The notes below the pieces were generated by a model. That model did not search any database. It was not told where the DNA came from and saw only the letters and a program-made list of their open reading frames with translations. From the NCBI GenBank assembly GCA_029891345.1, contig CM057005.1:65605760-65669759 (forward strand): a stretch of 64,000 nt of DNA, read 5' to 3'. The translations under genes were made by a program, and so were the position numbers. This DNA is from Dryococelus australis. Its lineage: Eukaryota; Arthropoda; Insecta; Phasmatodea; Phasmatidae. Of the stretch, positions 1 to 12,116 are shown one piece after another. Within the stretch, counting starts at the first letter, position 1; every line of letters starts with the position of its first letter.

Positions 1-475
1 ACACAAAAATGCGACATTGTTTTCAGTTGTAAATTAAAACTAAAGAATAAAGACCAGATTTATTAATAATAATGGAAGATTTTCTTGGTTTCCTACCAAT
101 GGCCTCGAATCTGAGTGGTACAAACTTGCTAAGGTATTTTAGATGCTAAATATTTAGCACCTGGAATATTGTATAAAAAAGATAAAACATCACTAACGAT
201 CAATATATTAAGGTAATGAAAAATTGATATACACCAGATGTCTTAACAAAGTTAGTAATATTTTGTATATTCTCAAGTGGCACCATTTTGATGCTACCCC
301 CATCCTTTTAACTTATTTTTTCTATAAAAATAATGGGGATGCATTTTGGCTCCCCAGAAGAACTAAACTTTCTATAAAAATAAAAAATTTATAAATGAGA
401 AACAATTAAAGTGAGATAAGAGAGTTACAAGAGAGTTTTAATAACTTCTCTAAAAACTTTAAAATTCACAAAATT

Positions 476-935
476 ATGAATAAAGATCTTCTTGAAAAAG
501 ATTATATAGAATTAAGAGAAACTGCAAAGAATTCAATCATTAGAGGCTATTCTTACAAAAAGAAACATCTTTCAATAGAGTGCATTGATAAAGTGCAAAA
601 TAATCACCCAGATTCCAAAAGGTTATTATATCCAAAAGATTCTGATATAGAATCTCTAAATGTTAAACTACATTCCGAAATTTAGCAAAGATGTTAAAGA
701 TGGAAAAATATAATTACTGAAGAGAATAACTAATAGAATTAATAAAAAAATTATAAACTAATATTAGAGAAGCCATTACCAGATAAAGAAAACAAGAAAG
801 TTTTGGAATTAAAACAAATGGCAAATAATTACAAAATTCAAGAGTAGTTGTACATTAATGGAAGCAAAAGTATTCGAAAGAAAGATTTAATTAATTTAAT
901 ATTGCAAGAGAAAGAAAGATGAATAAATATACACA
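476..935 (+). pseudogene. SAP/Rho-N-like short ORFs, Polinton flank
   Basis: Two short stretches (476-685 and about 770-930) have the same helix-turn-helix-like pattern. One reads ELRETAKNSIIRGYS and the other ELKQMANNYKI followed by a Lys-rich KKDLINLIL segment. This resembles small SAP or Rho-N nucleic-acid-binding folds, in which L-x-x-x-A and GYS/KKxxLI are typical. Similar folds are reported in genes of Polinton-like elements, which fits the polymerase on the other strand. The match is short and judged by eye, so function is not established. The region looks decayed. Confidence 0.3.
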
Positions 936-1732
936 AATTTAATTTTGAAGAATCCTTAGGAAAATTTTTATAAAAGCAAAAATATTTAAAAGGTTGTAAA
1001 AAGGCTAATAATTTCCAACATAGCATTGTTTAACGCACATAAAATGTGTTCAATGTTCATTCATCATTCGTTCAATGCACATTTCACCTATGGTGAACTT
1101 TTTTTTAAAAATATTAAAGGTTTGCGGGCTTTGACTTCGCCAGTGACCTGTTCATTTTTGTGATTACAGATATTTCTATCATACCAGTGACACAATTTTT
1201 ATTTTTTCCAGCCGAAGCAAATAAAATAATTCTCGCACAATAAGTAAAACTTTCAGTTACACTTCTTATTGAGACAAAGTTATTTAATTGATTTAAAATT
1301 TTTGAGCAAATGTGCCGTTTATTGAAATTTAACCAATCATTCTTATAAATGAAATTTATAATCAAATTAGTTTTCTCGAAATTACTGGGCTCAACAATAA
1401 TGGCATATTGTCAGACAGAAGTTCGCCATCCTTTTGAATTTTAGAATTTTCTTCGGAAAATAAAACACCAACACCCCAATCGACTTTTTCCATTTATAAC
1501 AAATAATATTCCATTCTAAATAAAACTTCATTATGGTATCATCCAAAGATAAATCGATTGCTTTAATTAGTTTTCATACAAAATTTGTAGCACCTAATAT
1601 TAACAACAATGCCATTACATTGCTTTAGAACACTGAAGTTATAAATATTCCTAGGGGGCAATACAATTCTGACTCATTAAAATAAACTTTAAACTCAATT
1701 GAACCATTTTTAATTAATAACAGTGAACTAAC

Positions 1733-1802
1733 ATTGCATAATGTGAAAAATAGAATTTGCATAGTGTGAAAAATAGAATTTGCATAATGTGAAAAATAGA
1801 AT
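1733..1802 (+). repeat. 3 x 24-bp tandem repeat
   Basis: Three consecutive near-identical units of about 24 bp, built on TTTGCATARTGTGAAAAATAG. They sit just before, and partly inside, the start of the 1780-2079 reading frame. Confidence 0.85.
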
Positions 1803-2079
1803 ATCTATTAATTCTAAGTTTGATATTAAATTAGATGATCGACTATCTGATATTTCTAGTTTTGAAAGAAATATGATTATTGAAAAAGACAAAGTTGTTA
1901 TAGGCAGTAAATTACCTAATTTTGATCCATTTAAAACAATAAATGTCCATTGTAATTTGGCATATGGAATGTTTGTAAAATATGATGAATCTAATCTCTT
2001 AGAAACAGATATTTGTTTTCTTGTCTGTTGTAATCATATTGTTTTTTATAGTCACATTTTCCTTAGGTTTTTGTACTAA
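1780..2079 (+). pseudogene. unidentified ORF, possible Polinton gene remnant
   Basis: An open stretch of about 99 codons lies back to back with the polymerase. It contains the segment DPFKTINVHCNLAYGMFV, which has the look of a structured protein, possibly a virion protein of the element. I cannot assign it to a family from the sequence. Its end overlaps the far end of the decayed polymerase on the opposite strand, so the last third is probably not genuine coding sequence of this gene. Confidence 0.3.
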
Positions 2080-5000
2080 TTCACTCATTGATTTCATGTT
2101 AAATTGTATAACATTTTCATGATTTAGAGTGAATTCTTAAATTTTTGTAACTTGTTTTCCCGAAAAAGTTTCATAACCATAGTTTTTTGGACCAATACTT
2201 ATCCAATTTATTTAATAATCATTTTTTCCAAACTCATCTGTCCATTCACCTAACATACAACCTGTTTTAACAGTATTTTTTCCATCATGAATGTAAACCA
2301 CACTGTCTATGTCATAATATACTACTTTATCTCCTAATCTATCAAGCATTTCATATAATCTTAAACGAACAATGGGAGTAGTAAAAGCTGCTATAAATAC
2401 ATTTGTTGAAGTTCTATCTTCTACATAATTATTGTTGAATTTAGAGGACACTTCAGTAACTTTGTCATTGATATAAACAACATTATTTATTTCTATTCTT
2501 TCATCTAATAACAATTCATACCAACGAGTTGGATCAGTAATATATTCTGTTTGTGTTAAATTTTGTCTTTGTCTAAATTTTGCCCAAAGTGATATTCAAA
2601 CAAATTTTGGCAACAGCATGTTTCCTTGGATTTTGTTCAATATTTTCAGTGTTTAAATCGATATCTTGTTCATTTTTAATAACCCAAAAACATTTTTCTT
2701 TTGATTTATAATTGTGTTCCCAAGGACTAGTTCATAAACGTTTTACTGTAATTTCCGAACATGTTATTACTTTTTTGTTCGAAATGCAAAACTTCATGAA
2801 ATTTAAGTAATTTGTAGCCTTTTTTGATAACGTTATTTAGTTCTAATGTAGTCCAAGTTCCATTTATTGCCCTTTCTTCATCAGTATGTTTACATTCTCC
2901 TTTTTTTTCTACAACACATTTTAAACATAAAGTAAAAAATAGTTTTTATTGTTAAATGGGAAGTACTGGAGGATATAAATTTCATGGTGGCGAAATTTTA
3001 CATTCAATCAAGACAAACCAATTTTCATCGTAATTTTTAGGGCTAAATATTTTAATAGGATGTCCAACAGGATAATAATCATAAAACATCACTGTTGGAT
3101 ATAAACTACATATATATATATACATCTTACTTATAATTTTGAAGCATTTGTTGTACCACCAAAAAATGCATCTCTTGGTTGTAAAGGTTCTATTACTTTT
3201 TAGTTTTGTCTAACTTACTTTTATAAAATATTGATTTTTTCCATTTGGATGCCCACATTTCCCTTTGAACCATTTTGTCTTAAAATTGTTGTTCGAATGT
3301 TTGTTTTCTTAATAAGTCATCCATATTTTCATTGTTACAATTATTTATTTAATATGGTGAATAACAATTAGGGCATCCAAGCCAAAAATCATCCGTGAAA
3401 TTAATAAATTGTTTTAGTTTTTTTGTCGTAACCATCAACTTTTGCTCCACAAATAGTTACTGCTCTGCCATTTAATGCATGTCGAACATTAGGTAAATGT
3501 ATTTAACGATGAAACTGATTCTTTACAAAACAATTCTTTTTTATCATTTTTAACTACACCAATACTATTTAAAATAATAAATTTAGATCTATAACAGCCA
3601 TACAAACACCGGCTATTGTTATATAACAAAATGGCTCTATATTTGCTATTTCTAGAAAATATTTTCTAAATTTAAGACAACCACATCTTAAAATACCAAC
3701 ATCAGAATTACAATACTCAGCAAGTTCTTTTTTGAAATCGAAAATATAATTTTCTTTCACTTTTTCAGCATACCACTTAAAAAGTCTTTTCGTTGTTCTT
3801 TCTTCATTGTATTGACTCCATAAAATTTTGTAACTGGAATTTTTCCAATATAGTTTTGATTTCCTGGTATATTAGAAAAGTGTTGAAAATATCCTTTTTT
3901 AAGTTTTTTTCTTTCAAATGTTTTGGGAACTGTTGCAAGACTTCCTTGAATAAAGCTTATAGTATTAATTATTTTGATAATTAGACTCAATATTATAAGT
4001 TGCATAATTTTTTAACCTTGATATATTGTATGTGGTTTTATACTATTACTAACACAATATTGTAAAATAAAATATTTATCGTAGCCTTTTGAATTACGTG
4101 CAATATTTTCTTTAGATATTGCCCATTCGCAACACTCATCCTTTGTTTTAAAATGTATTTTGTTGCCTTTAAAATCATGTACAGATATAAAGTTTGGTGT
4201 ATGAAAACCAGTATCTTGTGTGGCTTCATAGTCAAAAAAGTAGTATTTTTCTGTGTAAGACAAATCCATATTTTTATTGTTGTTTTGTCCATTACAAGTA
4301 CAAGTTGTTCTACAAAAGCCACCTTTTTGCTTTCTCTTTTGCATATAACGTTCATTTTCATCAGTTTTTACAAAATTCTTACAATTCCAACATTTGGCAT
4401 AACCACATTTGTGTTTTTTATTTCTCAAGCATATTTTGTTAAAAGTTTTACACGTATAAACCATCTTACACACAGCATCGCGATTAGTGAAACATTCCTC
4501 TCCAAAACAATATCTATTACATTTTTGAGAATATATTCTAATACGATCTTCACCTTCCAAAACTTTTTCATGTTGTGGTTTTTCACACAAATCACATATT
4601 TTTTTGTTATTTTTCTCACACTCATGTTGATCTTTATTATTGTATGGTTTGTCAAATTTTTTACAATAATAAACACCACCTAAAAATGCTTTCATACTAT
4701 AAATTACATCATAATGGTCATACTGTAAATACAAATAAATAGTTGATTTTTTAGTTCCAGAATGTATAATTGAATTGAAATGTGCAGAAAAAACAACTTT
4801 AATTTGAATATTCAGAAAATTTTCTGCATCCATGATATTTTCTAAACTAAAACCAATTTAACAACTTTTTCCCACTTGTACACAAAGTTCACAAGCCAAT
4901 TCTCCTTGTAATTTTCTTCCTTTTCTAATATAAATAAGGTCGTTATTCGTTAATTTTCTATTGAAAATTATATTAGTTTCGTATGTTAAAGCTGTAATTA

Positions 5001-5172
5001 TTGCTTTGGGTACACATAAATTATCATCATTGTTAATTTTATTAATACATTGTTTTGCCTTTATATCTTTAGTTAAATTGATAACTTTTTTACCTCTTGC
5101 ACCATTACCACTGGGTACTTTGTAGACATCAATATTGAAAGTAGTTGCATTTATGTCTACATTTTCATTCAA
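2010..5172 (-). pseudogene. Polinton protein-primed DNA polymerase B fossil
   Basis: The minus strand preserves the ordered landmarks of a Polinton family-B DNA polymerase. An N-terminal segment with NDDNLCVPKAI lies near 5000-5040. A Cys-rich region with many CxxC pairs covers about 4310-4660. The exonuclease I motif FFDYEAT is near 4220 and an exonuclease III-like motif YCNSDVGIL is near 3700. The polymerase motif C equivalent YYDIDSVVY is near 2310, and a C-terminal region with GPKNYGYET is near 2170. In living elements the protein replicates the linear element from a protein primer. This copy is broken in many places and is not functional. Motif order and spacing leave little doubt about the family. 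Confidence 0.88.
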
Positions 5173-5199
5173 TGTAATTATGCAACTGCAACCCTGGAT

Positions 5200-6590
5200 G
5201 TTTTTCTACCGAGTCACAATACCGCCGTCGCCTATAAGATTGTTGTATATACCGGGCCGGGACAGACGTCTCAATAATAATTTATTATTTCGCCCGATGA
5301 GCCACCGAGACCATGCAAAAGGTCCGGGGCGAGTACAGCAGTGTGCCGTGGGATGCGCCACATGCTCAATTCTTAGATCTCACCGCTCTCCACTATGCCT
5401 TACGCACAAAGGATCTACGCACTGGGCTTGCACCTGCTAACCCCCTCTCCAGATGCCCTATGCCAGTAAAGGAAGGGATGGCAGAGAAGTATATAAGGAG
5501 ATGCATCCTGGCGTCCGGATAGTCAGTTCTGCTTCAGTTCTCGATTGCCTCTCCTGAGCTCTCATCACTCCAGCTATTGGTACCAAGGCTCAAACCTTTC
5601 CTTGTACTTCACCGATCACCTCGTGGGGCCAAAGATCCTCTCCAGCGCAACCAAAGGAAGAACCAATGGCGTCGACAGTTACACACTTAAACACGTTTGG
5701 TCCCTTGCAGACAACATGAGAGTAGAGCTTGCCCTAAGGTTTAACATTATGCCACACGCACCAGCAACTGCCTCTCCTAACAGTTTCGCATAGGGCACCT
5801 TCCCCTGTTTTAAGATAGGGGGTTTTACTTTCCGCCTAGCCCGTGTGGAATTAGGATATAGCACCTCTGCCATCTGTGTTTATTTTCTTAGGGCCAATAA
5901 ACACAGATCTTACCAGATCTCTTGACTTTCACTCCGAGCTCCTTCCTTGTGTCATATTGGAGCTGAAGGACTCAGCAGGAGACCTTGTTTTGCTATTCCG
6001 AACTTACACGCACAACACACCAGCACATCCTTGGAAGGCCACCATTCTCTGCCCCAACAGTAAACGGTGGAGCCACGACACTAGGATATCGTCCCCTGGA
6101 AGTTGGCTTGCTGGCTCAAACCCCCTACCTCATCGCTCACTTCATGGTGCCAAGGAGGGAATCTTCTTGGAGTTCGGGGAGACCAGTGATCACTGTACAC
6201 TAACCTCACAAGTTCCTTGCACCACCCACCTAGGTTGCGGAAGGATACCACCCTATAGTGCAGGAGGTACTGTTCAGCGTCAGGTTCACCAGCACACCAG
6301 AACTGCAGCCAAGTACCACACCTGCACATACCATTCCTCAGTCAAGTGCTACCTCGGTAGAGGGAACAGAGTCAGTACTGGCACGTACAAAACCCCCTTG
6401 CTGCCCTACTTCATCACAACCTAAACCTGCACCATGCCACATAAAGATTGTCGAGCCTGACTTTGTACCGAGTTGTCGACCCACCAGACCTGTGTTGTAC
6501 ACTGGATGGGCCCCTGTGCCCAGACCTGAATTAACCGCCCTGAGACATGACTCGCCTAGCGTCGAGTAAGTCACACAGGATAGTCACGCA
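5200..6590 (+). mobile_element. LTR-family copy 1 (LTR, hairpin, linker)
   Basis: First of four head-to-tail plus-strand copies of one GC-rich LTR-element family. The LTR-like part has a promoter TATA box (GTATATAAGG, about 5490). It is followed by the family hairpin (6042-6067) and by an internal region ending in a Pro-rich segment with the family motif PDFVPSCRPTRPVLYTG, near 6460-6510. The LTR left boundary is uncertain because the start block seen in other copies is not clear here. The copy is a fossil without recognisable pol. Placement in the family rests on the hairpin context and the linker motif. Confidence 0.6.
6042..6067 (+). other. family hairpin, copy 1 (weak)
   Basis: Flanking blocks AGGCCACC upstream and GGAGCCACGACACTAG downstream match the other copies. 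The stem here is short and interrupted (CTG with CAG, then TT with AA and CC with GG). Confidence 0.45.
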
Positions 6591-8101
6591 TCAGGGGGAA
6601 CACATTAGCGGACCTTCGCTCCAGCTTGCCATGGATGAGGGATGTGGGGAAGAGTGTGTGCCAACCCTACTAGAGTGAGACAGTGCTATGGCCGGCGTGC
6701 AGAGCATCACATGTTTCCCGAAGAACCCTAGCAAACAGAGCAAGCGCAATTACAGTGGTCAAGCAGCCCAGAATTAAGAGTCCCGCCTACAATTTCAAAA
6801 TTTTTTTTTCTTCGACTTTCTACACGCTGTGATCTTCCAGATGAGGGGGAACCTCTTCTCCCTTCCCTACTCCACCGTATTAGTCCGATGAGTTTTCATC
6901 GAAAAGGAGGGTGTGGCAGGAGGGGGTGCATTTATGAATGTCGCTTTCCTGTTATACTACGACTACGACTCATCAGCCTCACGTATTTATACGTAACCTG
7001 AGGAAGGGGTCAATCCCTGCAACATCTTTCACGAGTGTGCTTAGATCGCCAGTACCTTGGAGGGTGATTCTAAACATGTAAATATATGGTTGTGAAAGCC
7101 ATCAAGAAGCATGTCCCCCTCCCCCCCCCATGCTGAGAGCCTACAAGCCGACACGTGTGAAACCACGTCACACCTTTCGCGCCAGCCTTCCCAACATGTA
7201 ACGACTCACCAGGGCAAAACTATCATGAAGCACCCAATAATCTGTCACGAGCCACCACATCTGCCACGAAGCACCCCGCAACTGTCATGAGGCGCCCAGA
7301 ATACAAAAAACAGAGAGCAGGGGTTTTACCCCCGCCCCGACAGACCTCATTAGCTTGAGACCAAGAGCACTATATATGTACGTGCACACACGAGCTCGGG
7401 AGTTATTCTTTCTCCAGTAGCTCACTCTTAACACTTTGTGTGCTGGGACCTTTTACTGCTCAATAGTCTTTGGCAGCCACCAGAGGCTGCTACCATGGAC
7501 ATTGCCAGAGGCTCCTGCAGCCTTTACCAGAAGCTTGAGCTGCAGCCACCTGCAGAAAGCTACCAAAAGCTCGATTGTCGACAACCACCAACAGCTACCA
7601 GAAGGTCTTAGTCTTCAACCACTGCAGATTTACTACACCTTCCGCTGCTGCTGTCCCGTCTATACTTGCTGGTAGAGGCAACTCAACCCACTGCTCTTAA
7701 AGTAGGGGTCTCCTTTTTCTATTGTCTCTTCTAGATGTCTTTTGTATAGAGTAGATGCGACTGAGTAGATTTCATAGCCGTCAACGCCACTAGATACCTT
7801 GGGTAGTTTAGAAACAAGTCGCCTATGCCTGTATACCGTAGATTACTTACATATTCACTCTCTACTTGGTTAGGAGGTACCACACATCACAGTATTTATT
7901 ACGTCTAATAAATACAGATTGTTCATTTTTACCAAGGTATCTGTTCTAGAGGTATTTCCCTTGACCACTAGAAATAGGCAATATCTATTGTATGTTGTCA
8001 ACTGAGACAGGGTTTTGATATACCAGTACGAACCTTAGAGTAGGACTGCGGAGTCCCTTCAGGAATCCATATGTCTGATACATACACCATTTGACGGCCA
8101 C

Positions 8102-8129
8102 CCATTCTAGACCCCAAGGGACGGAACGG
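8102..8129 (+). other. family hairpin, copy 2
   Basis: GACGGCCACC precedes the stem and AGCCCTGACCACTA follows it. The stem pairs CC-x-TTC with GAA-C-GG and an inner CCC with GGG around a two-base loop. Confidence 0.55.
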
Positions 8130-8442
8130 TATAGCCCTGACCACTAACAACTCATCCAACAGGGGCAAGACATTCATCCCAAGTTGTATCCTATCCAGAG
8201 CGCCTACGCTGCCGGCGGGGATATTGGCTTGAGACTAAAGGCCTGACCCCTGTTGCGACCCTCACCCAATATTGGTAGGAAGGCGGCCCATACGGCTCAA
8301 TGCTCTAGGTTTGCATGCCAGTGGCAGGAGACTGATCAGCGCACCGAGCTCGTGCTGGCAACCACTATTGGAAATACACTTAGATAGGGAATTGTCTCAT
8401 GTTCATGACGATCAAGAAATATCTTTTGTCAACCAAACCTCT

Positions 8443-8724
8443 ATGCCTTGTGGTAAAAGTCACGGCTCACAGAGGAAGCAAAAGGCGGCCTATACTGTCG
8501 TCATGCAAGTGTGTATATTAGACCCATCTACTCCTAGTAGACAAGCAGAACGGGACAGTGCGCAGCTCGCCCACCATCTGGAGAGACCTTTATCCCCAGT
8601 ATTTTATTATATTTATTTCCCTGCGTACCTTCATATAGCCAGGGAATATAATTTCATAGTACATGGTCTGATACAGGGTACAGAGGTAAAGTACGGGGCA
8701 GCTAACCACAGGTTCTGGAGATAA
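8443..8724 (+). pseudogene. Gag N-terminal (FW-motif) domain fossil, copy 2
   Basis: The frame starts at ATGCC, in the position and context shared by other copies, with a basic N-terminus (SQRKQKAA). It runs through ERDSAQLAHHLERPLSP to the signature GAANHRFW. The same order is seen in at least six other copies: basic start, ERD segment, hydrophobic strand, then N-x-x-F/Y-W. I take it as the N-terminal part of this family's Gag. No known domain is recognised. The copy is decayed. Confidence 0.55.
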
Positions 8725-8759
8725 GAGTCTGTGGAGTTGAATCGATGGTACTGTGTTGT

Positions 8760-8990
8760 CAGCATGGTACTAACGTCCATCAACCTTCCACCAGAATTGC
8801 TGGTTCCAGCCGGCTAACACCAGCTCCACATTCACTGATCGAAGTAATCCCTGGTAAGACAGGTACTCCGAAACCAACAAGCATCCCGACTAAGCCAGTT
8901 GCCACTTCAACAGTGGAAAACTTAGTTCCCAGTCGCCAACCGACACATCCAGCCCGAGTTACTGGTAAGAAACGGAGCTTAAAGGTATAG
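8760..8990 (+). pseudogene. Pro-rich Gag linker fossil, copy 2
   Basis: Follows the FW-motif region after a short gap. It is rich in Pro, Thr and Ser and carries ENLVPSRQPTHPARVTG, the counterpart of the PDFVPxRxxT segment found in the copies near 6460, 12850, 26390, 41540 and 63850. A disordered linker is the likely role. Confidence 0.45.
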
Positions 8991-9226
8991 CTAGCACCAG
9001 CCATGCATGCCTGACCCAATGCAGCCAAAACCATGTTGACAGTGTATATATCGTAAGTCTATAGCCCGGCACGTTTCAACTTATTTAAATCAACTACTAC
9101 TAATTAGTGCGAACCACTCAGCTGCATGCCCCAATGGAGTTTGATGGCAGTTCTATCTGTCTAACGTCAACAAATTGTACTGTTTACCCAAGGTAAAAGA
9201 TGCATGCTCCACACTCAAATAAATTG

Positions 9227-10330
9227 TACTGTTCACCGGCTGAGCCACCGAGACTTGCATCGAGGTCACCTAGTACTATGCATGCCGAGAGATGGCACCA
9301 CTAGTATGAATCGCAGAGACTGCATCAGCTGGAACCTCCGCCCGCCAGTGATGTCACACGCCCAGAGGAACTAACGCTGCCACCATCCTCCAGCTGATCA
9401 AGGGCAAGCCAGGAAAAGTATAAATACCAGGACACGTCCCTTGGAACGCCAGTCTGTCCTGTTCCTTCACTGCAATCCTGGTGCAGAAGAGACCATCGAC
9501 TCTGCCTGGTCTTCATGGCACTATTGGTGCTGAAGCCCAGGTCTAGATCTCCCTCTTCACCTCTGAAGATCATAGCCAGTTTAAGTCATTGAACATTTAA
9601 ACACTTTCCGGTCCCTTCAGGGCATACAGCGTAGCGTAGCATTAAAGTCAAATAATTTTCATAGCCACTTTGCCTACCTACCTCACTAGCTTAGAAACAG
9701 GTCGCCTTCACCTGTCAAGCATAGCAAGCTTCCATTAAGCTCGCATTGATAAGAATTAGTATAAACCATTTCGTTTATTTCCATGCAGAAATAAACATAA
9801 TTTTATCGCACTTAAGATATTATTTCCGTAGCAATAGAAACCTACCCTGCAAACATCAGGCCTGTCAAAGGACAGCAGACGACCGAGAATTTTATTTTAA
9901 CCACACTGTCAAACTAACCCATAGACACCCACACCTACATTGGACGGCCACCCTTTTCTATGCATCCAAGTGTATAGAACAGTAGAGCCCTGACACTACG
10001 TACTCATCGTCTAGGAGTTGGACTGTCAGTCTGGGGTCTGCTCTTTCCACTGCGCTTCTGGTGCTGGAAGGAATATTTCCTCAGGTCTAAGGGGGACTGA
10101 CACTTCAAGGGAACTCACCCACATATCAAGACCGTCAGCCAGAGTGTAACCTGACTCTCAGTGTCCACCACACTTCTGGTGCCAAATACTCAGATAGGGG
10201 ACTGCCTTGACTTGGCAAGTGCGGTACGAGGGCTGCTACTATATCTAAATACTGATGCATGCCAGCATATTGCGCTACTGAGAGGCGCACTCTACGGCCG
10301 ACTTTGCCCCATCTGAGCATGCCAAGCATG
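9227..10330 (+). mobile_element. LTR-family copy 3 (LTR type B, leader)
   Basis: Begins with the type B LTR start TGTACTGTTCACCGGCTGAGCC, also found near 58375 and 62025. It has a TATA box (GTATAAATACC, about 9420) and ends in the family hairpin (9953-9982). The leader downstream is similar to the one at 41000-41200 (CACTACGTACTC block). It fades into AT-rich sequence near 10330. No coding domain is recognised. Confidence 0.6.
9953..9982 (+). other. family hairpin, copy 3
   Basis: TTGGACGGCCACC leads into a stem in which TTCTAT pairs with ATAGAA, with flanking CT/AG and CA/TG pairs. AGAGCCCTGACACTA follows. Confidence 0.75.
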
Positions 10331-11690
10331 GAGCGAAATCAAATTCATTGGCTGCTGAGACGTGGAAATAATAATATTAACAAGACTTCATACATTGGTG
10401 AGTCAACTACGTAACTGAACTTCACGCGTGAAATTATGATCTTCCACATCCAATCAAGAAGGAACGTGCCAGAGTAACCCCGATGAAGAAATTATATTAA
10501 TTATTTAAAATAAAAATATACTACGTTACCCTGTCTGGCCAAGAAGTTCCAAACGACCCTCAAGATAGCAGCACCCCCGTGACCTGACGTGACGGCCCAC
10601 CTGCCTGTGAGGGGTACATGAAAATGTCATCGCCTCCACCAGGGAAGATAAGAAATTGAGCAGCACTCTTGTAGCAGATAAACCAGCCCCTGTGTTGGAT
10701 GGCTACGCTATCCCCCGTCCCCGGAGAATTGCTGACACAGGGCGATTTTCGTATAAATAGAAGTGCAGTCCCATGGTCCAGTGAGATACGCAGGGCTTGA
10801 GGGCCCAATAGGTTTGCAAGCTCTCCTACAGTATGCAGAAGACTCTCTCCTCTCCTGTGCAGTCCACCAGGGCTCAACCTCCTTCGCTTCAGCAGCCCGA
10901 GGCAGGGCTCACACCTCTACCGCCAGCCAGCAGCTTGCAGAAGGCCGCCAGCACTCCAGCCCCAGCTTGGACGTTTCCTTCAGCTGACCGCCCAGGGACA
11001 GCTCTCCACACCAATTTGTAAATCCCACACCTGTACCCACTGAACCTTACCTCAGTCAACTTCCCTTGACTCCCATGGTAACAGGTCGTTGTGCGATAGA
11101 GCCCCTTGTTTACGCTTATGCTGTAAATAGTATACAATGGTTTTATTATTAATTCGGAATTTTCATATAAATTAATTTCTTTATTAGATTTATTATTTTC
11201 AGGCTTGCCTTCGCTTGTTGATTGAGATCAATATATTTTTACAGTATTTCTTTATCTAGCTTGTAGTGTGTAATAATTTACCTGGGTCTCTGCTAAAGTG
11301 TTGATTTAAGCATTATAAAATATTATGTTACAAACTTAACCACCTTATGTGTTGACTCCCGTAATTTTAATTTTAGACCCTATCATTTTTCTGTGCTTTA
11401 TTAATTTTGTCTTTAATTGCAAGGCTGTGCATTCAATCAGTTGTGCAGTAGTTCTAACTAACCTCCCATCTCTATCTGGCTGTGTAGTGTGCTATATATC
11501 TCAGGAGGTAGGGCTCGATAAAGGACCAATCCCTGAGATTCCAGGGCACCCGCCGCCGTTACGAAACACAAGGTCTAGTTACTTGGGTTGCCCTTGTGAA
11601 TGGCAGGTCTGCGGGAGTGACTGCAGATTTCGCCCCGCCCAGGACTGCTCCTCCGCAACCCCTATTGACAGCCTAGTTTTATTTGTTGTA
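10330..11690 (+). mobile_element. LTR-like segment of copy 4
   Basis: 10540-11110 is GC-rich and has a promoter-like GTATAAATAG near 10750, followed by a Pro/Ser-rich stretch as in other LTRs. 11110-11500 is AT-rich and contains no convincing coding sequence. Around 11500 a CAGGAGGTAG block resembles the conserved LTR block of other copies. I read this as the LTR and leader of the copy whose internal part follows, but the hairpin is not found here. Confidence 0.4.
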
Positions 11691-12027
11691 TTTCACTACT
11701 AAATGTACCGGTAGCCATCAGAGGCGACGCGAGAGATGCGCCACTCTAAGACAAGCACTAACAAATAAACTCGTCAATGATTCCAATCCAAGTGTACTGG
11801 TATCTATTGATCCCGAGAGTGGACATATTGATTATAGCATAATTACACCTCCTGACCCCAAAACCCCGTTAAAGCACTTACTAGGTTGGTGTAAACCGGA
11901 TGACGAATCCGACTCAGAGGAAACCCCCGTCCAACCAACCCCTACACAGGCACCAAACTCGTAATACAGACGCACTGGATTCCTCTAGCCGATCAAGTAT
12001 CGTAAAATTAAAATCTGGCAGGATTCT

Positions 12028-12044
12028 TCGGGTTCGACACCCGA
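12028..12044 (+). other. tRNA T-arm-like hairpin 1
   Basis: A 5-bp stem TCGGG/CCCGA closes a 7-base TTCGACA loop, the geometry of a tRNA T-arm. It lies inside the repeated coding module. Confidence 0.5.
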
Positions 12045-12099
12045 GAACAAAAGTACTCCCCAATTTCTGCACCATAACGTTGGCTTCTGGAAGGATGAT

Positions 12100-12116
12100 C
12101 AGGGTTCGAATCCCTC
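12100..12116 (+). other. tRNA T-arm-like hairpin 2
   Basis: A 4-bp stem AGGG/CCCT closes the loop TTCGAAT. It fits a B-box consensus. No tRNA body is present around it. Confidence 0.5.

Larger units (their letters stand above)
1..5190. mobile_element. Polinton/Maverick fossil (partial)
   Basis: This AT-rich block carries the recognisable remains of a Polinton: a decayed protein-primed DNA polymerase B on the minus strand over about 2010-5172, and short plus-strand reading frames further left that may be other element genes. Base composition changes abruptly near 5190, where a GC-rich LTR element starts, so the right side is cut off. The left boundary lies outside the window or is not recognisable, and I found no terminal inverted repeat, integrase or protease. 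The element is broken in many places (roughly ten or more) and looks old. The polymerase identity is firm; the extent to base 1 is inferred from composition. Confidence 0.75.
6935..9000 (+). mobile_element. LTR-family copy 2 (LTR type A, leader, Gag N-term)
   Basis: The LTR starts near 6935 with the type A start block, and a CGACTACGACTCATC block follows at about 6960. A purine-rich tract (GGAGGGTGTGGCAGGAGG, about 6907-6924) lies just upstream and could be a polypurine tract. A TATA-like CTATATATG is near 7370, a T-rich TCTCTTCTAGA block near 7725, GTTAGGAGGTACCACA near 7870 and an AATAAA near 7910. The hairpin is at 8102-8129, then a leader and a Gag-like frame from 8443. No pol is recognised. 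Decayed. Confidence 0.7.

Noticed and set aside
838-1365. Minus-strand ORFs of 62 and 83 codons near the left end
   Set aside because: AT-rich chance frames. The longer has no motif and the first overlaps the SAP-like plus-strand segment.
4153-4683. 176-codon plus-strand ORF opposite the polymerase
   Set aside because: It is the antisense shadow of the Cys-rich polymerase region, rich in Phe, Ser and Thr with no motif of its own.
6881-6905. CCGATGAG...CATCGAAA resembling a hammerhead ribozyme core
   Set aside because: The required CUGAUGA box is not intact and the sequence is simply a 6-bp hairpin (CGATGA/TCATCG). No flanking stems I and III were found.
12031-12116. B-box-like GGTTCGA sequences as tRNA genes or a SINE
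   Set aside because: No A box or tRNA cloverleaf surrounds them. A related copy at 45.87 kb keeps the encoded module but not the B box. Kept only as T-arm-like hairpins.
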